Shown in pieces: positions 27,445-35,686 of a stretch of 64,000 bases of DNA. The notes below the pieces were generated by a model. It had not been told where the DNA came from. It ran no database searches and saw only the letters and a program-made list of their open reading frames with translations. The DNA comes from Clostridia bacterium (GTDB taxonomy: Bacteria; Bacillota; Clostridia; Lachnospirales; Lachnospiraceae). The stretch covers positions 1-64,000 of the forward strand of contig QKJQ01000001.1 in the NCBI GenBank assembly GCA_003249225.1. The letters run 5' to 3'. The first letter of the stretch is position 1; each line of letters begins with the position of its first letter. Position numbers and translations under genes: made by a program.

Positions 27445-28173
27445 ATGAACCAGCCTTTGGACCAAAAATCTGAAATCATTCTTACCGATATCGTAAAAAG
27501 TTTTAAACAAAAATGTGTCCTGGATCATATAAACCTTCATTTCCAATCCGGAAAAATTCATGGACTGCTTGGAGCCTCAGGTTCTGGAAAAACTACCCTG
27601 CTGAATATCATCATGGGCAGCCTGATTCCAAATTCCGGTACCGTGACCATACACGGACAAAGAATGCCTGACCGTCATATCCTGCAGCACATTGGTTATA
27701 TGCCACAGGAGGATGGTCTTTACCAGGAGCTCTCTCTGTATGATAACCTGCAGTTTTTTGCAGGCATTCAAAAGTTACCCAGAAGCGAATTCTCAAAAAA
27801 AGCACAGGAGTTAATCGAAATCGTTGGACTGACAGGAGAAGAGAACACGCTGGTCATGAATTGTTCCGGCGGTATGAAAAAACGTATATCGTTACTTGCC
27901 GCTTTGATCCATTCACCTTCTCTGCTGCTTCTGGATGAACCAACGGTCGGTATTGACCCGGTTCTTCGCCGACAGATTTGGGAATACCTGCACCGATTAA
28001 AAAAAGAAGGTGCGACCGTACTTGTTACGACCCACGTTATGGATGAAGTAGATAAATGCGATACGGCTGCTTTGCTTCGGGACGGTCATATCCTCCTTCA
28101 TGATACCATAGACGAACTAAAGAAAAACTCCCCGGATCACAGCATTGAATCACTTTTTTTCATGGCCCCTTAA
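27445..28173 (+). CDS. ABC transporter ATPase, drug-exporter type
   Basis: This 242-residue ATPase starts behind AAAGGAG. It shows Walker A GASGSGKTT (about residues 41-49), a Q-loop in MPQEDGLYQELSLYDNL, signature NCSGGMKKR and Walker B LLLLDEPTVGIDP, then the switch VTTHVMDEVDKC. These features place it in the CcmA/DrrA group that powers ABC-2 type exporters. It forms a two-gene unit with the membrane protein at 28292. The controlling TetR gene is divergent. Confidence 0.93.
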   Translation: MNQPLDQKSEIILTDIVKSFKQKCVLDHINLHFQSGKIHGLLGASGSGKTTLLNIIMGSLIPNSGTVTIHGQRMPDRHILQHIGYMPQEDGLYQELSLYDNLQFFAGIQKLPRSEFSKKAQELIEIVGLTGEENTLVMNCSGGMKKRISLLAALIHSPSLLLLDEPTVGIDPVLRRQIWEYLHRLKKEGATVLVTTHVMDEVDKCDTAALLRDGHILLHDTIDELKKNSPDHSIESLFFMAP

Positions 28174-28291
28174 ATTTCTGCAGAAAGCGGACCATATTTT
28201 GATCTTTTTACAAGACATATAAAAAGAATGATACTAGGATCAAAAGGCAAAATACCTTTTGACCCCAAAAACATAGAATGGAGATAATAAA

Positions 28292-29299
28292 ATGATAACG
28301 ATATGCATCCGGATTCTAAAACAAATGAAAAATGACCATCGTTCCCTTGGTCTTCTCCTGTTTGCTCCCATGTTCATCCTTCTCCTGCTGTATTTTATTC
28401 TTGGGGATGCGAGTGCTCTGCCTGTCGTCTCTGCATATCAGCTGCCAGAAGCTTTCACCCGGACGCTCTCGGACCATATGGAAGTAAATACATTGTCCGT
28501 CATGCCGGATGACATTGACGCATACCTGTATGAAGGAGATGCAGATGCATTGATTGCTGTTGATTCAAGCGGCATACAGGTCTATTTCCTTGAAACGAAC
28601 GCAAAGACCGCAGTTGTTCAAAAAACACTGCAATCAATCCTTATGAACCAGTTATCCCAGCCGCTGTCTGTGCACTACAGTTACACGGTAAATTCAGATA
28701 ATCAGCTGGATTCTCTAAGTTTTGTATTCTTAGGTGTCCTTGCTTTCTTCTTTGTGTTTCTGCTTTCCGGTGTGTCCTTTGTTAATGAACGTCATCACCA
28801 GACGCTTTCCAGAATGCTTCAGTCACCATTATCCAAGACATCCATAATTGGTGGTTATCTGCTTGGATATGGAATTCTGTCAACGTTACAAAGCATACTT
28901 TTACTGATCTTTTCTGCTTATGTCCTGAAGCTTCACTTTGAAGGCTCCATTTTACTCTGCATTCTTATCATGACTTTATTGTCCTTCTGTGCGGTCTCGG
29001 TCGGTACCCTGCTTTCGATTTTTGCCAAGACACAGCTGCAGATGATTCAGTTCATACCGATCGTTATCGTTCCGCAGATTTTCTTTTCCGGGCTGCTCCC
29101 ACTGGATACCATTCCTTTTCACATCGGGAAACTAAGCATATTATTTCCTGTCTATTATGGCTGCATTTCTTTGAAAAAGGTTATTGTATATGGCAGTGGC
29201 ATCGCAGATATCCTGCCGCTCCTTGGGGGACTGCTTCTCCTGACGTTTCTTATCTTTACTGCAAATGTCTTTGCTCTGTCGCGTCATAAAGCAGCCTGA
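28292..29299 (+). CDS. ABC-2 type exporter permease
   Basis: The 335-residue membrane protein starts behind AATGGAG, 118 bases after the ATPase gene. A first membrane helix (about residues 18-37) is followed by an extracellular segment of about 125 residues. Five further helices from about residue 145 to the end form the ABC2_membrane domain, with the LSGVSFVNERHHQTLSRMLQ amphipathic coupling motif. It would form a dimer with the ATPase and pump out a hydrophobic drug or peptide. The substrate is not evident. Confidence 0.9.
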   Translation: MITICIRILKQMKNDHRSLGLLLFAPMFILLLLYFILGDASALPVVSAYQLPEAFTRTLSDHMEVNTLSVMPDDIDAYLYEGDADALIAVDSSGIQVYFLETNAKTAVVQKTLQSILMNQLSQPLSVHYSYTVNSDNQLDSLSFVFLGVLAFFFVFLLSGVSFVNERHHQTLSRMLQSPLSKTSIIGGYLLGYGILSTLQSILLLIFSAYVLKLHFEGSILLCILIMTLLSFCAVSVGTLLSIFAKTQLQMIQFIPIVIVPQIFFSGLLPLDTIPFHIGKLSILFPVYYGCISLKKVIVYGSGIADILPLLGGLLLLTFLIFTANVFALSRHKAA

Positions 29300-29398
29300 C
29301 CTGTATTCCTAAGATTCCGATTACCTGACCGCCGAACTGCCTGACTGTTATAATGATACTGTGTGTAGAAATGTTTGCCTATTTTTGCCGTCATATTC

Positions 29399-30268
29399 TT
29401 AGAACAGATCACGGAAGATACTTTTATAACGCTCCTGAAAAATGCTCTGCTTTCGATACACCATAGTGAACTGATGATTAATAACAAAGTCTTTCAGTGG
29501 TATCTCTCGCAGGCTGCCATTCAGGAGCTCTTTTTCTACGGCTGCCTTATATAAAAATGTAATCCCGCAGTTCAAAGCCAGCATTGTCTTTATGGCGCTG
29601 ATGCTTCCAATCTCTGTGCGTTTTGAAAAATCCAGAACAGAGCCATTCCGCTCCATGATATGCCGCTCCAGAATCTCTCTGGTACCGGAACCCGGCTCGC
29701 GGAGAAGCAAACGTTCCTGGTACAGATCTGAAAGAACCCAGGGCTCCTTCCTAAATTTATACGAATCACTGCATACGGCAATGTAAGGCTGTTTTGATAC
29801 CAGAAACGATTCGTATTCGGCTTTCTGAAAATATCCTTCAATTATTGCAAAATCCAGCTCTCCGGTATCAATCTTAGCTAATAATGTTTCTGTATTGTCA
29901 ACGAGCATCCGAACCTCTGTATCCGGATGTTTTTCAATATAGCCTGCGATTCGTTCCGGCAGAACAAAGTCTCCGATTGTAAGGGTTGCCCCAAAAATTA
30001 GCGACTGCTGCTCTTTTTGCTGTAGCGCATCCATCAGAATCATCTCGTCATGCTTCATTGTTGTTACAGCATTTTGCAGCATTCTTCCTGCTTTTGTAAG
30101 ATATAATTTTTTCCCTTCATACGTAAAAAGGACTGCCTTGTAGTGCGTCTCAAGAAAATGTATATGCTGCGATACCGCTGGCTGCGTAATATGCAAAAGT
30201 TCTGCGGCTTTTGTAAAGTTCAGGGTCTGGCATACGGTTAAAAATGTTTCGATACGAAAATCCTGCAT
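29399..30268 (-). CDS. LysR-family regulator, likely controlling yeiH
   Basis: The 289-residue protein starts behind AAAGGTATTTT. The N-terminal winged helix (FLTVCQTLNFTKAAELLHIT and QPAVSQHIHFLE) is followed by a two-lobed effector domain typical of CysB/CysL relatives. It is divergent from the YeiH-family gene at 30442. A LysR regulator next to YeiH is a widespread pairing (YeiE-YeiH in enterobacteria). An inverted repeat at 30344-30360 between the genes fits a LysR box. Confidence 0.92.
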   Translation of the reverse strand: MQDFRIETFLTVCQTLNFTKAAELLHITQPAVSQHIHFLETHYKAVLFTYEGKKLYLTKAGRMLQNAVTTMKHDEMILMDALQQKEQQSLIFGATLTIGDFVLPERIAGYIEKHPDTEVRMLVDNTETLLAKIDTGELDFAIIEGYFQKAEYESFLVSKQPYIAVCSDSYKFRKEPWVLSDLYQERLLLREPGSGTREILERHIMERNGSVLDFSKRTEIGSISAIKTMLALNCGITFLYKAAVEKELLNGSLREIPLKDFVINHQFTMVYRKQSIFQERYKSIFRDLF

Positions 30269-30343
30269 AAAATACCTTTCTCTTACCTTCCGGTTCTGTC
30301 TCTGGCGGTGTTACGTACTTTTATGTGAATAGAATGATTATAC

Positions 30344-30360
30344 CATAAATTTTCTTTATG
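30344..30360. promoter_or_regulatory. LysR-type operator between the regulator and yeiH
   Basis: CATAAA, five bases, TTTATG is a perfect inverted repeat of the T-N11-A class, in the intergenic region 82 bases before the yeiH start and 76 bases before the lysR start. Confidence 0.6.
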
Positions 30361-30441
30361 ATTCAATTATTATTTATAATTTCATATTTTGTTTCATCAA
30401 TGATATCATGAACAAAAATACGTATAAAAAGAGAGGGTCTT

Positions 30442-31470
30442 ATGGTAAACTCAATAAAACAAAAATCTCCCGGTATCCTTCTTTGCCTTCTGATCGCAAT
30501 TCCTTCCTGGTTCTTAGGTAAGCTTATCCCGGTAATCGGTGGTCCCGTATTCGCCATATTACTTGGCATGTGTCTGGCGCTGCTTATTCATCAAAAACAA
30601 CGTAAAACATTAAATCCTGGAATAGCTTTTACATCAAAAAAGATATTACAGCTCGCCGTTATTCTGCTGGGATTTGGAATGAATCTTTCAGAAATCGCAT
30701 CGGTCGGACTGACTTCCATTCCCATCATTCTTTCAACGATCAGTATCTCTCTGATCACAGCCTTTGTTCTATTCAAGCTCTTAAAACTTCCATCCAATCT
30801 GTCCGTCCTGATCGGTGTCGGCTCTTCCATCTGCGGTGGATCCGCCATTGCTGCCACGGCACCTGTCATTGGTGCGGATGATGAAGATGTGGCACAGTCG
30901 ATTTCTGTTATCTTCTTATTCAACGTCATAGCAGCTCTTTTATTTCCAACGCTTGGTGGTCTTCTTGGTCTTTCCGACTACGGATTCGGACTGTTTGCCG
31001 GTACCGCAGTGAATGATACTTCCTCGGTTACCGCAGCCGCTACTGCATGGGATGCGATTCACCACGCCAATACACTGGATACGGCAGCCGTCGTCAAGAT
31101 GACACGAACACTTGCCATCCTGCCAATCACTCTGGTACTTGCTTTTGTAAGAACAAAAAAATCAGCTTCTGGCTCAACACAGTCCAAAGCCAATCTGAAA
31201 AAGATTTTCCCTTACTTCATTTTATTCTTCCTTCTGGCTTCTGTAATTACAACACTTGGAACTATGCTTCATGTACCCTCTGAAATATTTACCAGTTTAA
31301 AAACAGTAAGCAAATTCCTTATTGTAACCGCCATGTCTGCCATAGGACTTAACACCAACCTCGTGAAACTTATAAAGAGCGGAGCCAAACCAATTCTCAC
31401 CGGCTTTTGCTGCTGGGTCGCCATTGCTCTGGTAAGTTTAGGTATGCAGCATATTCTTGGAATCTGGTAA
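30442..31470 (+). CDS. yeiH: YeiH-family putative sulfate exporter
   Basis: This 342-residue membrane protein starts behind GAGAGGG and has about ten hydrophobic helices. It shows the family segments [50 protein letters not shown] and [17 protein letters not shown]. The UPF0324/YeiH family is annotated as putative sulfate or sulfonate efflux, with limited direct proof. It carries its own terminator at 31512-31546 and is probably induced through the divergent LysR protein. Confidence 0.9.
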   Translation: MVNSIKQKSPGILLCLLIAIPSWFLGKLIPVIGGPVFAILLGMCLALLIHQKQRKTLNPGIAFTSKKILQLAVILLGFGMNLSEIASVGLTSIPIILSTISISLITAFVLFKLLKLPSNLSVLIGVGSSICGGSAIAATAPVIGADDEDVAQSISVIFLFNVIAALLFPTLGGLLGLSDYGFGLFAGTAVNDTSSVTAAATAWDAIHHANTLDTAAVVKMTRTLAILPITLVLAFVRTKKSASGSTQSKANLKKIFPYFILFFLLASVITTLGTMLHVPSEIFTSLKTVSKFLIVTAMSAIGLNTNLVKLIKSGAKPILTGFCCWVAIALVSLGMQHILGIW

Positions 31471-31511
31471 TCGATACCAGTTCATTCCTTTTGCAGGATC
31501 CTTTCTGCGCA

Positions 31512-31550
31512 AAAAGAGACAGAAGCGTTCGCGCCCTGTCTCTTTTCTTA
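31512..31550 (+). terminator. Terminator of yeiH
   Basis: The perfect 11-base arms AAAAGAGACAG (31512-31522) and CTGTCTCTTTT (31536-31546) have a GC-rich loop and a T-rich tail, 42 bases after the yeiH stop. The other strand also has an A/T tail, so it may act on the convergent gene too. Confidence 0.92.
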
Positions 31551-31646
31551 TTGCTGCATTTTATTTTTATACTTTTCGATCGGGCTCAAAAGGTCTTTTG
31601 CTCCCGTGCTGCAGGGCATACTACTCTTACCCGAAATCTATTTATA

Positions 31647-32123
31647 TTATTCCTGTTCCGCTTTCTTGCGGATCAGCTCTGATTTTTTATTCGCCCGTTC
31701 TACCTTTTCAAGTGCATCATCGAAACCTTTCATAATGACTTTGAAGTCGTCGATGGAAACATCATGATTCAGGAATATATGCTCTGTTCTTTCCCGGATT
31801 CTGTCCATCTCTGCTGCCAGATCAAGAAAGATTCCGATATCATTCACTTCTTTTGCTTTTCGGAATTTCTTGACATCGTTTGTTATAAACTCAATAATCT
31901 CCGAATAGCTCGCATACTTACCATGAACCATGGCATATGGTTTCATCCGCTGTAAAAAATATTTATCACCATGTGTTATGTTAAACACATAGGCAACTTC
32001 CAGTCCATCTCCTAAATCAAAGCTTGCAATATGCATAGTACTTGAAAAATTACGAATTTCTTTCGCCCCAAGCTGGTTAAGCATCATATCAATAACATCA
32101 CCATTGACATTCTTTATCTGCAT
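31647..32123 (-). CDS. Conserved-looking hypothetical protein, 158 residues
   Basis: The start is placed at 32123 because GGAG lies six bases before that ATG; the longer frame to 32165 lacks a ribosome site. There is no signal peptide or membrane helix. The N-terminal half is beta-rich with FDLGDGLEVAYVFNITHGDKYFLQ; the C-terminal half (about residues 85-158) is highly charged and helical, probably coiled. I do not recognise the family. It is convergent with yeiH and lies upstream of the carrier at 32260 only in map position, since the carrier is transcribed toward it on the same strand and ends 137 bases before it. Confidence 0.65.
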   Translation of the reverse strand: MQIKNVNGDVIDMMLNQLGAKEIRNFSSTMHIASFDLGDGLEVAYVFNITHGDKYFLQRMKPYAMVHGKYASYSEIIEFITNDVKKFRKAKEVNDIGIFLDLAAEMDRIRERTEHIFLNHDVSIDDFKVIMKGFDDALEKVERANKKSELIRKKAEQE

Positions 32124-32259
32124 TATTCTCTCCATTCCGCTGCCAAACTCTGCGAATGACAGCAAGTTGCTGATTGAACTGTACTATACAGTTACAATCT
32201 ATCCTCATGTTGATGATAAGTCTGTTATCCGGACAGTGGTTCTTCCTCCGCATAACGTT

Positions 32260-33528
32260 TTAGCTAAACTTCAGTAATAAGAATACAGTTGCCACACATA
32301 TTGAAACAATCATTAAAGGAAAGCCTCTTTTTAAGTAATAACCAAAGGTAATCGGATATCCATTCTTTTTACTGATTCCGGATAGAACGACATTCGCAGA
32401 GGCACCGATCAGGGAACCATTTCCACCAAGACAGGAACCAAGTGACAATGCCCACCACAGAGGTGTTACATCCATTCCACTCGACTGCATGGTAAGAATC
32501 AACGGAATCATCGTTGCAACAAACGGAATATTATCAAGGAATGCGGAAAGAATCGCTGAGATCCAGACGATCAGAATCATAGTGAGAATCTGGTTTCCAT
32601 CGGTCAGGTGCAAAAGTCCGTTTGCCATCATTTTGATAACGCCGGTTGCTTCCATACCGCCAACCACAACAAAAAGTCCCATAAAGAACAATATAGTGGA
32701 CCATTCCACACTGAGTATAATATCTTCCGGATTCTGCTTGCCGATCAAAAGCATGATACATGCTGCTGAAAGAGCAATTACACTGGATTCCAGTCCAATG
32801 GCATCGTGCATGATGAATGCAACAACAACCAGGACCATGATTACAATACTCTTAATCATCAGTGATTTGTCTTTGATTGCTTTTCTCTCATCCAGTTCCA
32901 TGATCTTTTTCATCTTGTCAGAGGTAACTTTAAGTTTTCTGCCGTAAATGATAAAGAACAGACCTGCGAATACAATCAGAACTGCAAGAACCGTTCCGCC
33001 GGTGTTCTCAATAAAGTCAAGAAAACCTAAGTTCGCCGCACTTCCGATCATGATGTTTGGCGGGTCACCGATCAAGGTTGCTGTACCACCAACGTTTGAC
33101 GCAATGATCTGTGTCATTAAAAAAGGAATCGGATTTAATTCAAGAATACCGGTTACCGCTATGGTCATAGGACCAACAAGCAATACCGTTGTAACATTGT
33201 CCAGAAATGCTGACAGAACCGCCGTAATAATCATAAAGGATAACATTATGATCCAGGGCTTTCCTTTTGATAATTTTGCTGCTTTGATCGCGATATATTC
33301 AAAAATACCGGACTGCTTAACAACCGCAACAAAAAGCATCATCCCGACCAGCACACCAATGGTATTAAAATCAACTGCCTCAATTCCTTCTTCTGCTGAA
33401 ATCACTTTGAAAACAATCAACAGCACAGCACCTGCAATTGCTGCTACAGATCTGTGTACTTTTTCCGTCATTATGGCAATGATCGTAATAAGAAAAATTA
33501 CAATAGATATTACTTGTACTCCAGTCAT
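32260..33528 (-). CDS. ArsB/NhaD (ion transporter superfamily) permease
   Basis: The 422-residue membrane protein starts behind AAAGGAG and has about 11-12 helices in two repeats. Each repeat carries the family re-entrant signature: AFLDNVTTVLLVGPMTIAVT and AFLDNIPFVATMIPLIL. ASNVGGTATLIGDPPNIMIG and GSCLGGNGSLIGASANVVLSG follow. These are the paired motifs of the ArsB/NhaD/CitM group of anion or Na+/H+ carriers. No arsenic genes are nearby, so arsenite efflux is not favoured; a dicarboxylate carrier or Na+/H+ exchanger is equally possible. Confidence 0.9.
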   Translation of the reverse strand: MTGVQVISIVIFLITIIAIMTEKVHRSVAAIAGAVLLIVFKVISAEEGIEAVDFNTIGVLVGMMLFVAVVKQSGIFEYIAIKAAKLSKGKPWIIMLSFMIITAVLSAFLDNVTTVLLVGPMTIAVTGILELNPIPFLMTQIIASNVGGTATLIGDPPNIMIGSAANLGFLDFIENTGGTVLAVLIVFAGLFFIIYGRKLKVTSDKMKKIMELDERKAIKDKSLMIKSIVIMVLVVVAFIMHDAIGLESSVIALSAACIMLLIGKQNPEDIILSVEWSTILFFMGLFVVVGGMEATGVIKMMANGLLHLTDGNQILTMILIVWISAILSAFLDNIPFVATMIPLILTMQSSGMDVTPLWWALSLGSCLGGNGSLIGASANVVLSGISKKNGYPITFGYYLKRGFPLMIVSICVATVFLLLKFS

Positions 33529-33800
33529 ACTTACTCCTTTATTATATATTATATTTTCTCGTTTTGAAACGTATTTTTACCCATTGTACTGACATATTGA
33601 TTTTCCTTTTCACAAATCAGGAAAAAGGAAATAATGAAACAAAAATATCATTGTGTCACCCCCGACCATCAATGTACAATGGTATAATAAATAAGAAGAA
33701 ACACGTCTCAAAAAAACAACTTCGCCTATTATAATACTCGATTTTAAAAATTTCCACGTTTTTTTTAAACTTTTTTGCCAAAATACTTTATTTATTTAAT
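33529..33800. other. AT-rich intergenic region upstream of the carrier gene
   Basis: This is non-coding on both strands. It holds the carrier's 5' region, including tandem TATAAT-like sequences and a CGTTTTGAAACG near-palindrome at about 33562. No further gene, repeat or structured RNA is evident. Confidence 0.5.
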
Positions 33801-33890
33801 AAAAAGAACAAAGAGAACGAAGGAAGCCTGATGATTTGCCAATGATTTCTATATCATTGCAAATTTTCCTTAGACTCTCTTTGTTCTCTT
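33797..33890 (-). terminator. Long bipartite terminator of the alpha/beta hydrolase gene
   Basis: The outer arms AGAACAAAGAGA (33805-33816) and TCTCTTTGTTCT (33876-33887) pair perfectly. Inside, AAGGAA pairs with TTCCTT and CAATGAT (33840-33846) with ATCATTG (33853-33859), giving one extended stem of about 85 bases. The minus strand ends in TTTTTATT. It is unusually long for a simple terminator. Confidence 0.85.
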
Positions 33891-34024
33891 TCATTCTCAT
33901 GACACAATTTGTGTATTTATTAGTTTTTATGCATTTAATTTCATTTTACACAGATTTAACATGCAATTCACATATAATTTACCTATACTGAGTTTTATAG
34001 ATACTCAATCATCGCTTTCACTTA

Positions 34025-34894
34025 TCATTGCAGATACCTCTGTAAGAAAGGTACTACCATATCCGATGAATTCATTATGATATGTGCTCCTTCTATTATT
34101 TTTGTCTCTGATCTGGACACAAATCTTTTAATTCTTTCTTCCGCTTTTACCGCGCTCATTGTCGTATCATTCTTTCCTGCCACAAACAGAACTGGCATTG
34201 TAAGTCTCTTAAGCTGGTCATCCGTCATAAGAGGCAGACCACCGGTGAAAGGAATAAAGTTGTCCATTATTAACTTCATAAATTCGAGAACCTCTTTTGG
34301 AACTCCGCTTTCATTAAGAATTGTATCGGATGCTTCATTTTCACTGGTTGTTTCATTGATCTTTGTAGTCTGTTCCAGAAAAACATCCGGAGGTGGCACG
34401 ATTCCTGAGGCAGCGATAAGACCCAGAGCTTCAACGTTGTCAGGATAAATTACGGCGAATTTAAGTGCCATCCATCCCCCCATAGAATTACCGATTACAG
34501 AGGCTTTCTTAATCTTTAACTGATCCATAAGCTCCTTTAACCAGTCCGCATACTCATTGTTTACAAAGGAAAGCCGGTTGTCTTCGCTATTCCCCGGCTC
34601 TCCAGGGAGATCGATCGCAATTACCCGGTAGCTTTGTGCAAGTACCGGAAAATCACCGAGCCAGGCTGCGGTATTGCTGCAGGACCCATGAAGTAAAAGT
34701 ACGACCGGTTTTGTATCGTCACCGGCTTCAAGACAAAAAGTCTCACCACAGGATGTTGTGACATAATACTGTTTACAAGGGCAAAATCCTAGTATATGGT
34801 TGTAATAATTTCTGATCTTTTCACGGCCTTCTGCTGACCGAAAAACACTTTTTTTCTCTCTGCTGTTTGATTCATTTTCATTTACATTGTTCAT
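34025..34894 (-). CDS. Alpha/beta-hydrolase
   Basis: The 289-residue protein starts behind GGAGAG. It has the oxyanion segment LLLHGSCSNTAAW, the nucleophile elbow GNSMGGWMA with the catalytic Ser, an acid in FVAGKNDTT and the catalytic His in EGAHIIMN. There is no signal peptide. The fold covers esterases, C-C hydrolases and epoxide hydrolases, and the sequence alone does not pick one. It follows the HTH gene on the same strand across a tandem-repeat spacer. Confidence 0.88.
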   Translation of the reverse strand: MNNVNENESNSREKKSVFRSAEGREKIRNYYNHILGFCPCKQYYVTTSCGETFCLEAGDDTKPVVLLLHGSCSNTAAWLGDFPVLAQSYRVIAIDLPGEPGNSEDNRLSFVNNEYADWLKELMDQLKIKKASVIGNSMGGWMALKFAVIYPDNVEALGLIAASGIVPPPDVFLEQTTKINETTSENEASDTILNESGVPKEVLEFMKLIMDNFIPFTGGLPLMTDDQLKRLTMPVLFVAGKNDTTMSAVKAEERIKRFVSRSETKIIEGAHIIMNSSDMVVPFLQRYLQ

Positions 34895-34930
34895 TTCTAC
34901 TCTCCACTTTTTACTCTGCGCAATTAATTA

Positions 34931-35008
34931 CTGTTACTGATTTTCTGTTAGTGATTATCTGTTACTGATTTTCTGTTACTGATTTTCTGTTACTGATTTT
35001 CTGTTACC
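34931..35008. repeat. 14-bp tandem repeat overlapping the end of the HTH gene
   Basis: Five and a half copies of CTGTTACTGATTTT run head to tail; the second copy has two substitutions and the others are identical. The last copies encode the C-terminal VTENQ and stop codon of the gene ending at 34990, so repeat-number change would alter only the 3' flank or tail. Confidence 0.95.
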
Positions 35009-35433
35009 GCTTCTAATGACTGCAGGATAACGCTGGTGAATTTTAAGCTTCCCCATATCATGATCCGTACGGTGTCTTCCGTCTCCAGATACATGGTTCG
35101 AAGTGTTGATGGACCATATTCAGGGGGTTTTATGTTCATTGCCGCACTTAACATATTGATGATTCTCACCGCTTCTTCTTTGTCAATGACTTTGATATCT
35201 ATCACAGAGGACACGGTTACATTCTTCTCTGAATTTTCTTGTTTCTCCATGGTTCCTCCGATGGGGAGTTTCTCTCCTTCGGTGAACACACTCAGATCAT
35301 GTCCGGTAACTCTCCAACTTTTTCCGATCTTTGTTGCTCTTAATTTTCCTTCTCGGATATATCGCTGAACAGTCTTTGGGTGAATGCCGAGCATCTGTGA
35401 TATTTTCTCCACGCTATAATAACTTTCGCTCAT
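34990..35433 (-). CDS. Excisionase-like helix-turn-helix protein
   Basis: The start is the ATG at 35433, with AAAGGAG upstream, giving 147 residues; a much longer upstream frame has no ribosome site. Residues 1-52 match the excisionase/MerR-like HTH_17 domain (YYSVEKISQMLGIHPKTVQR, then YIREGKLRATKIGKSWRVTG). The remaining 95 residues are predicted mixed alpha/beta (IDIKVIDKEEAVRIINMLSAA), with no family I recognise. No integrase or element ends are nearby, so it is probably a small transcription factor rather than part of a mobile element. Its 3' end runs into a tandem repeat. Confidence 0.82.
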   Translation of the reverse strand: MSESYYSVEKISQMLGIHPKTVQRYIREGKLRATKIGKSWRVTGHDLSVFTEGEKLPIGGTMEKQENSEKNVTVSSVIDIKVIDKEEAVRIINMLSAAMNIKPPEYGPSTLRTMYLETEDTVRIMIWGSLKFTSVILQSLEAVTENQ

Positions 35434-35550
35434 GAAATGCTCCTTTCTGTTCCTTATGTAAGGAATTATAGGTAATGATAAGTAATTTGTCAAGTAATTT
35501 TTGAAAACTTTTTTAAGAATGAAACAGGTATAGCTTCCGAAGGACTGTAC

Positions 35551-35605
35551 ACAAAAAAACAAAGCTTTACGCCGGCAGTCTGAGGACTGCTTTAAAAGCT
35601 TTGTT
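35551..35605 (-). terminator. Terminator of the second sugar operon
   Basis: AACAAAGCTTT (35558-35568) pairs with AAAGCTTTGTT (35595-35605), and GGCAGTC with GGACTGC inside. TTTTTTTG follows on the minus strand. It lies 82 bases after the GH13 stop. Confidence 0.93.
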
Positions 35606-35686
35606 CTGATTGCTATATTTATTCGATTCTTTATTACTTTTTCATTCAATTGCTGGTTGCTTTATTCGTTTCCAGCCTCCGTTGTC

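Noticed and set aside
32260-33528. Arsenite efflux pump
   Set aside because: The carrier is of the ArsB/NhaD superfamily, but no arsR, arsC or arsA gene is near, so arsenic specificity is not claimed.
33683-33688. TATAAT on the plus strand
   Set aside because: No -35 at 16-18 bases upstream and no gene downstream on that strand.
34931-35008. Possible CRISPR-like array
   Set aside because: The units are 14 bases and contiguous with no spacers, and there are no cas genes; it is a simple tandem repeat.
34990-35433. Excisionase of an integrated element
   Set aside because: No integrase, attachment-site repeats or phage genes are nearby; the HTH domain alone is common in ordinary regulators.
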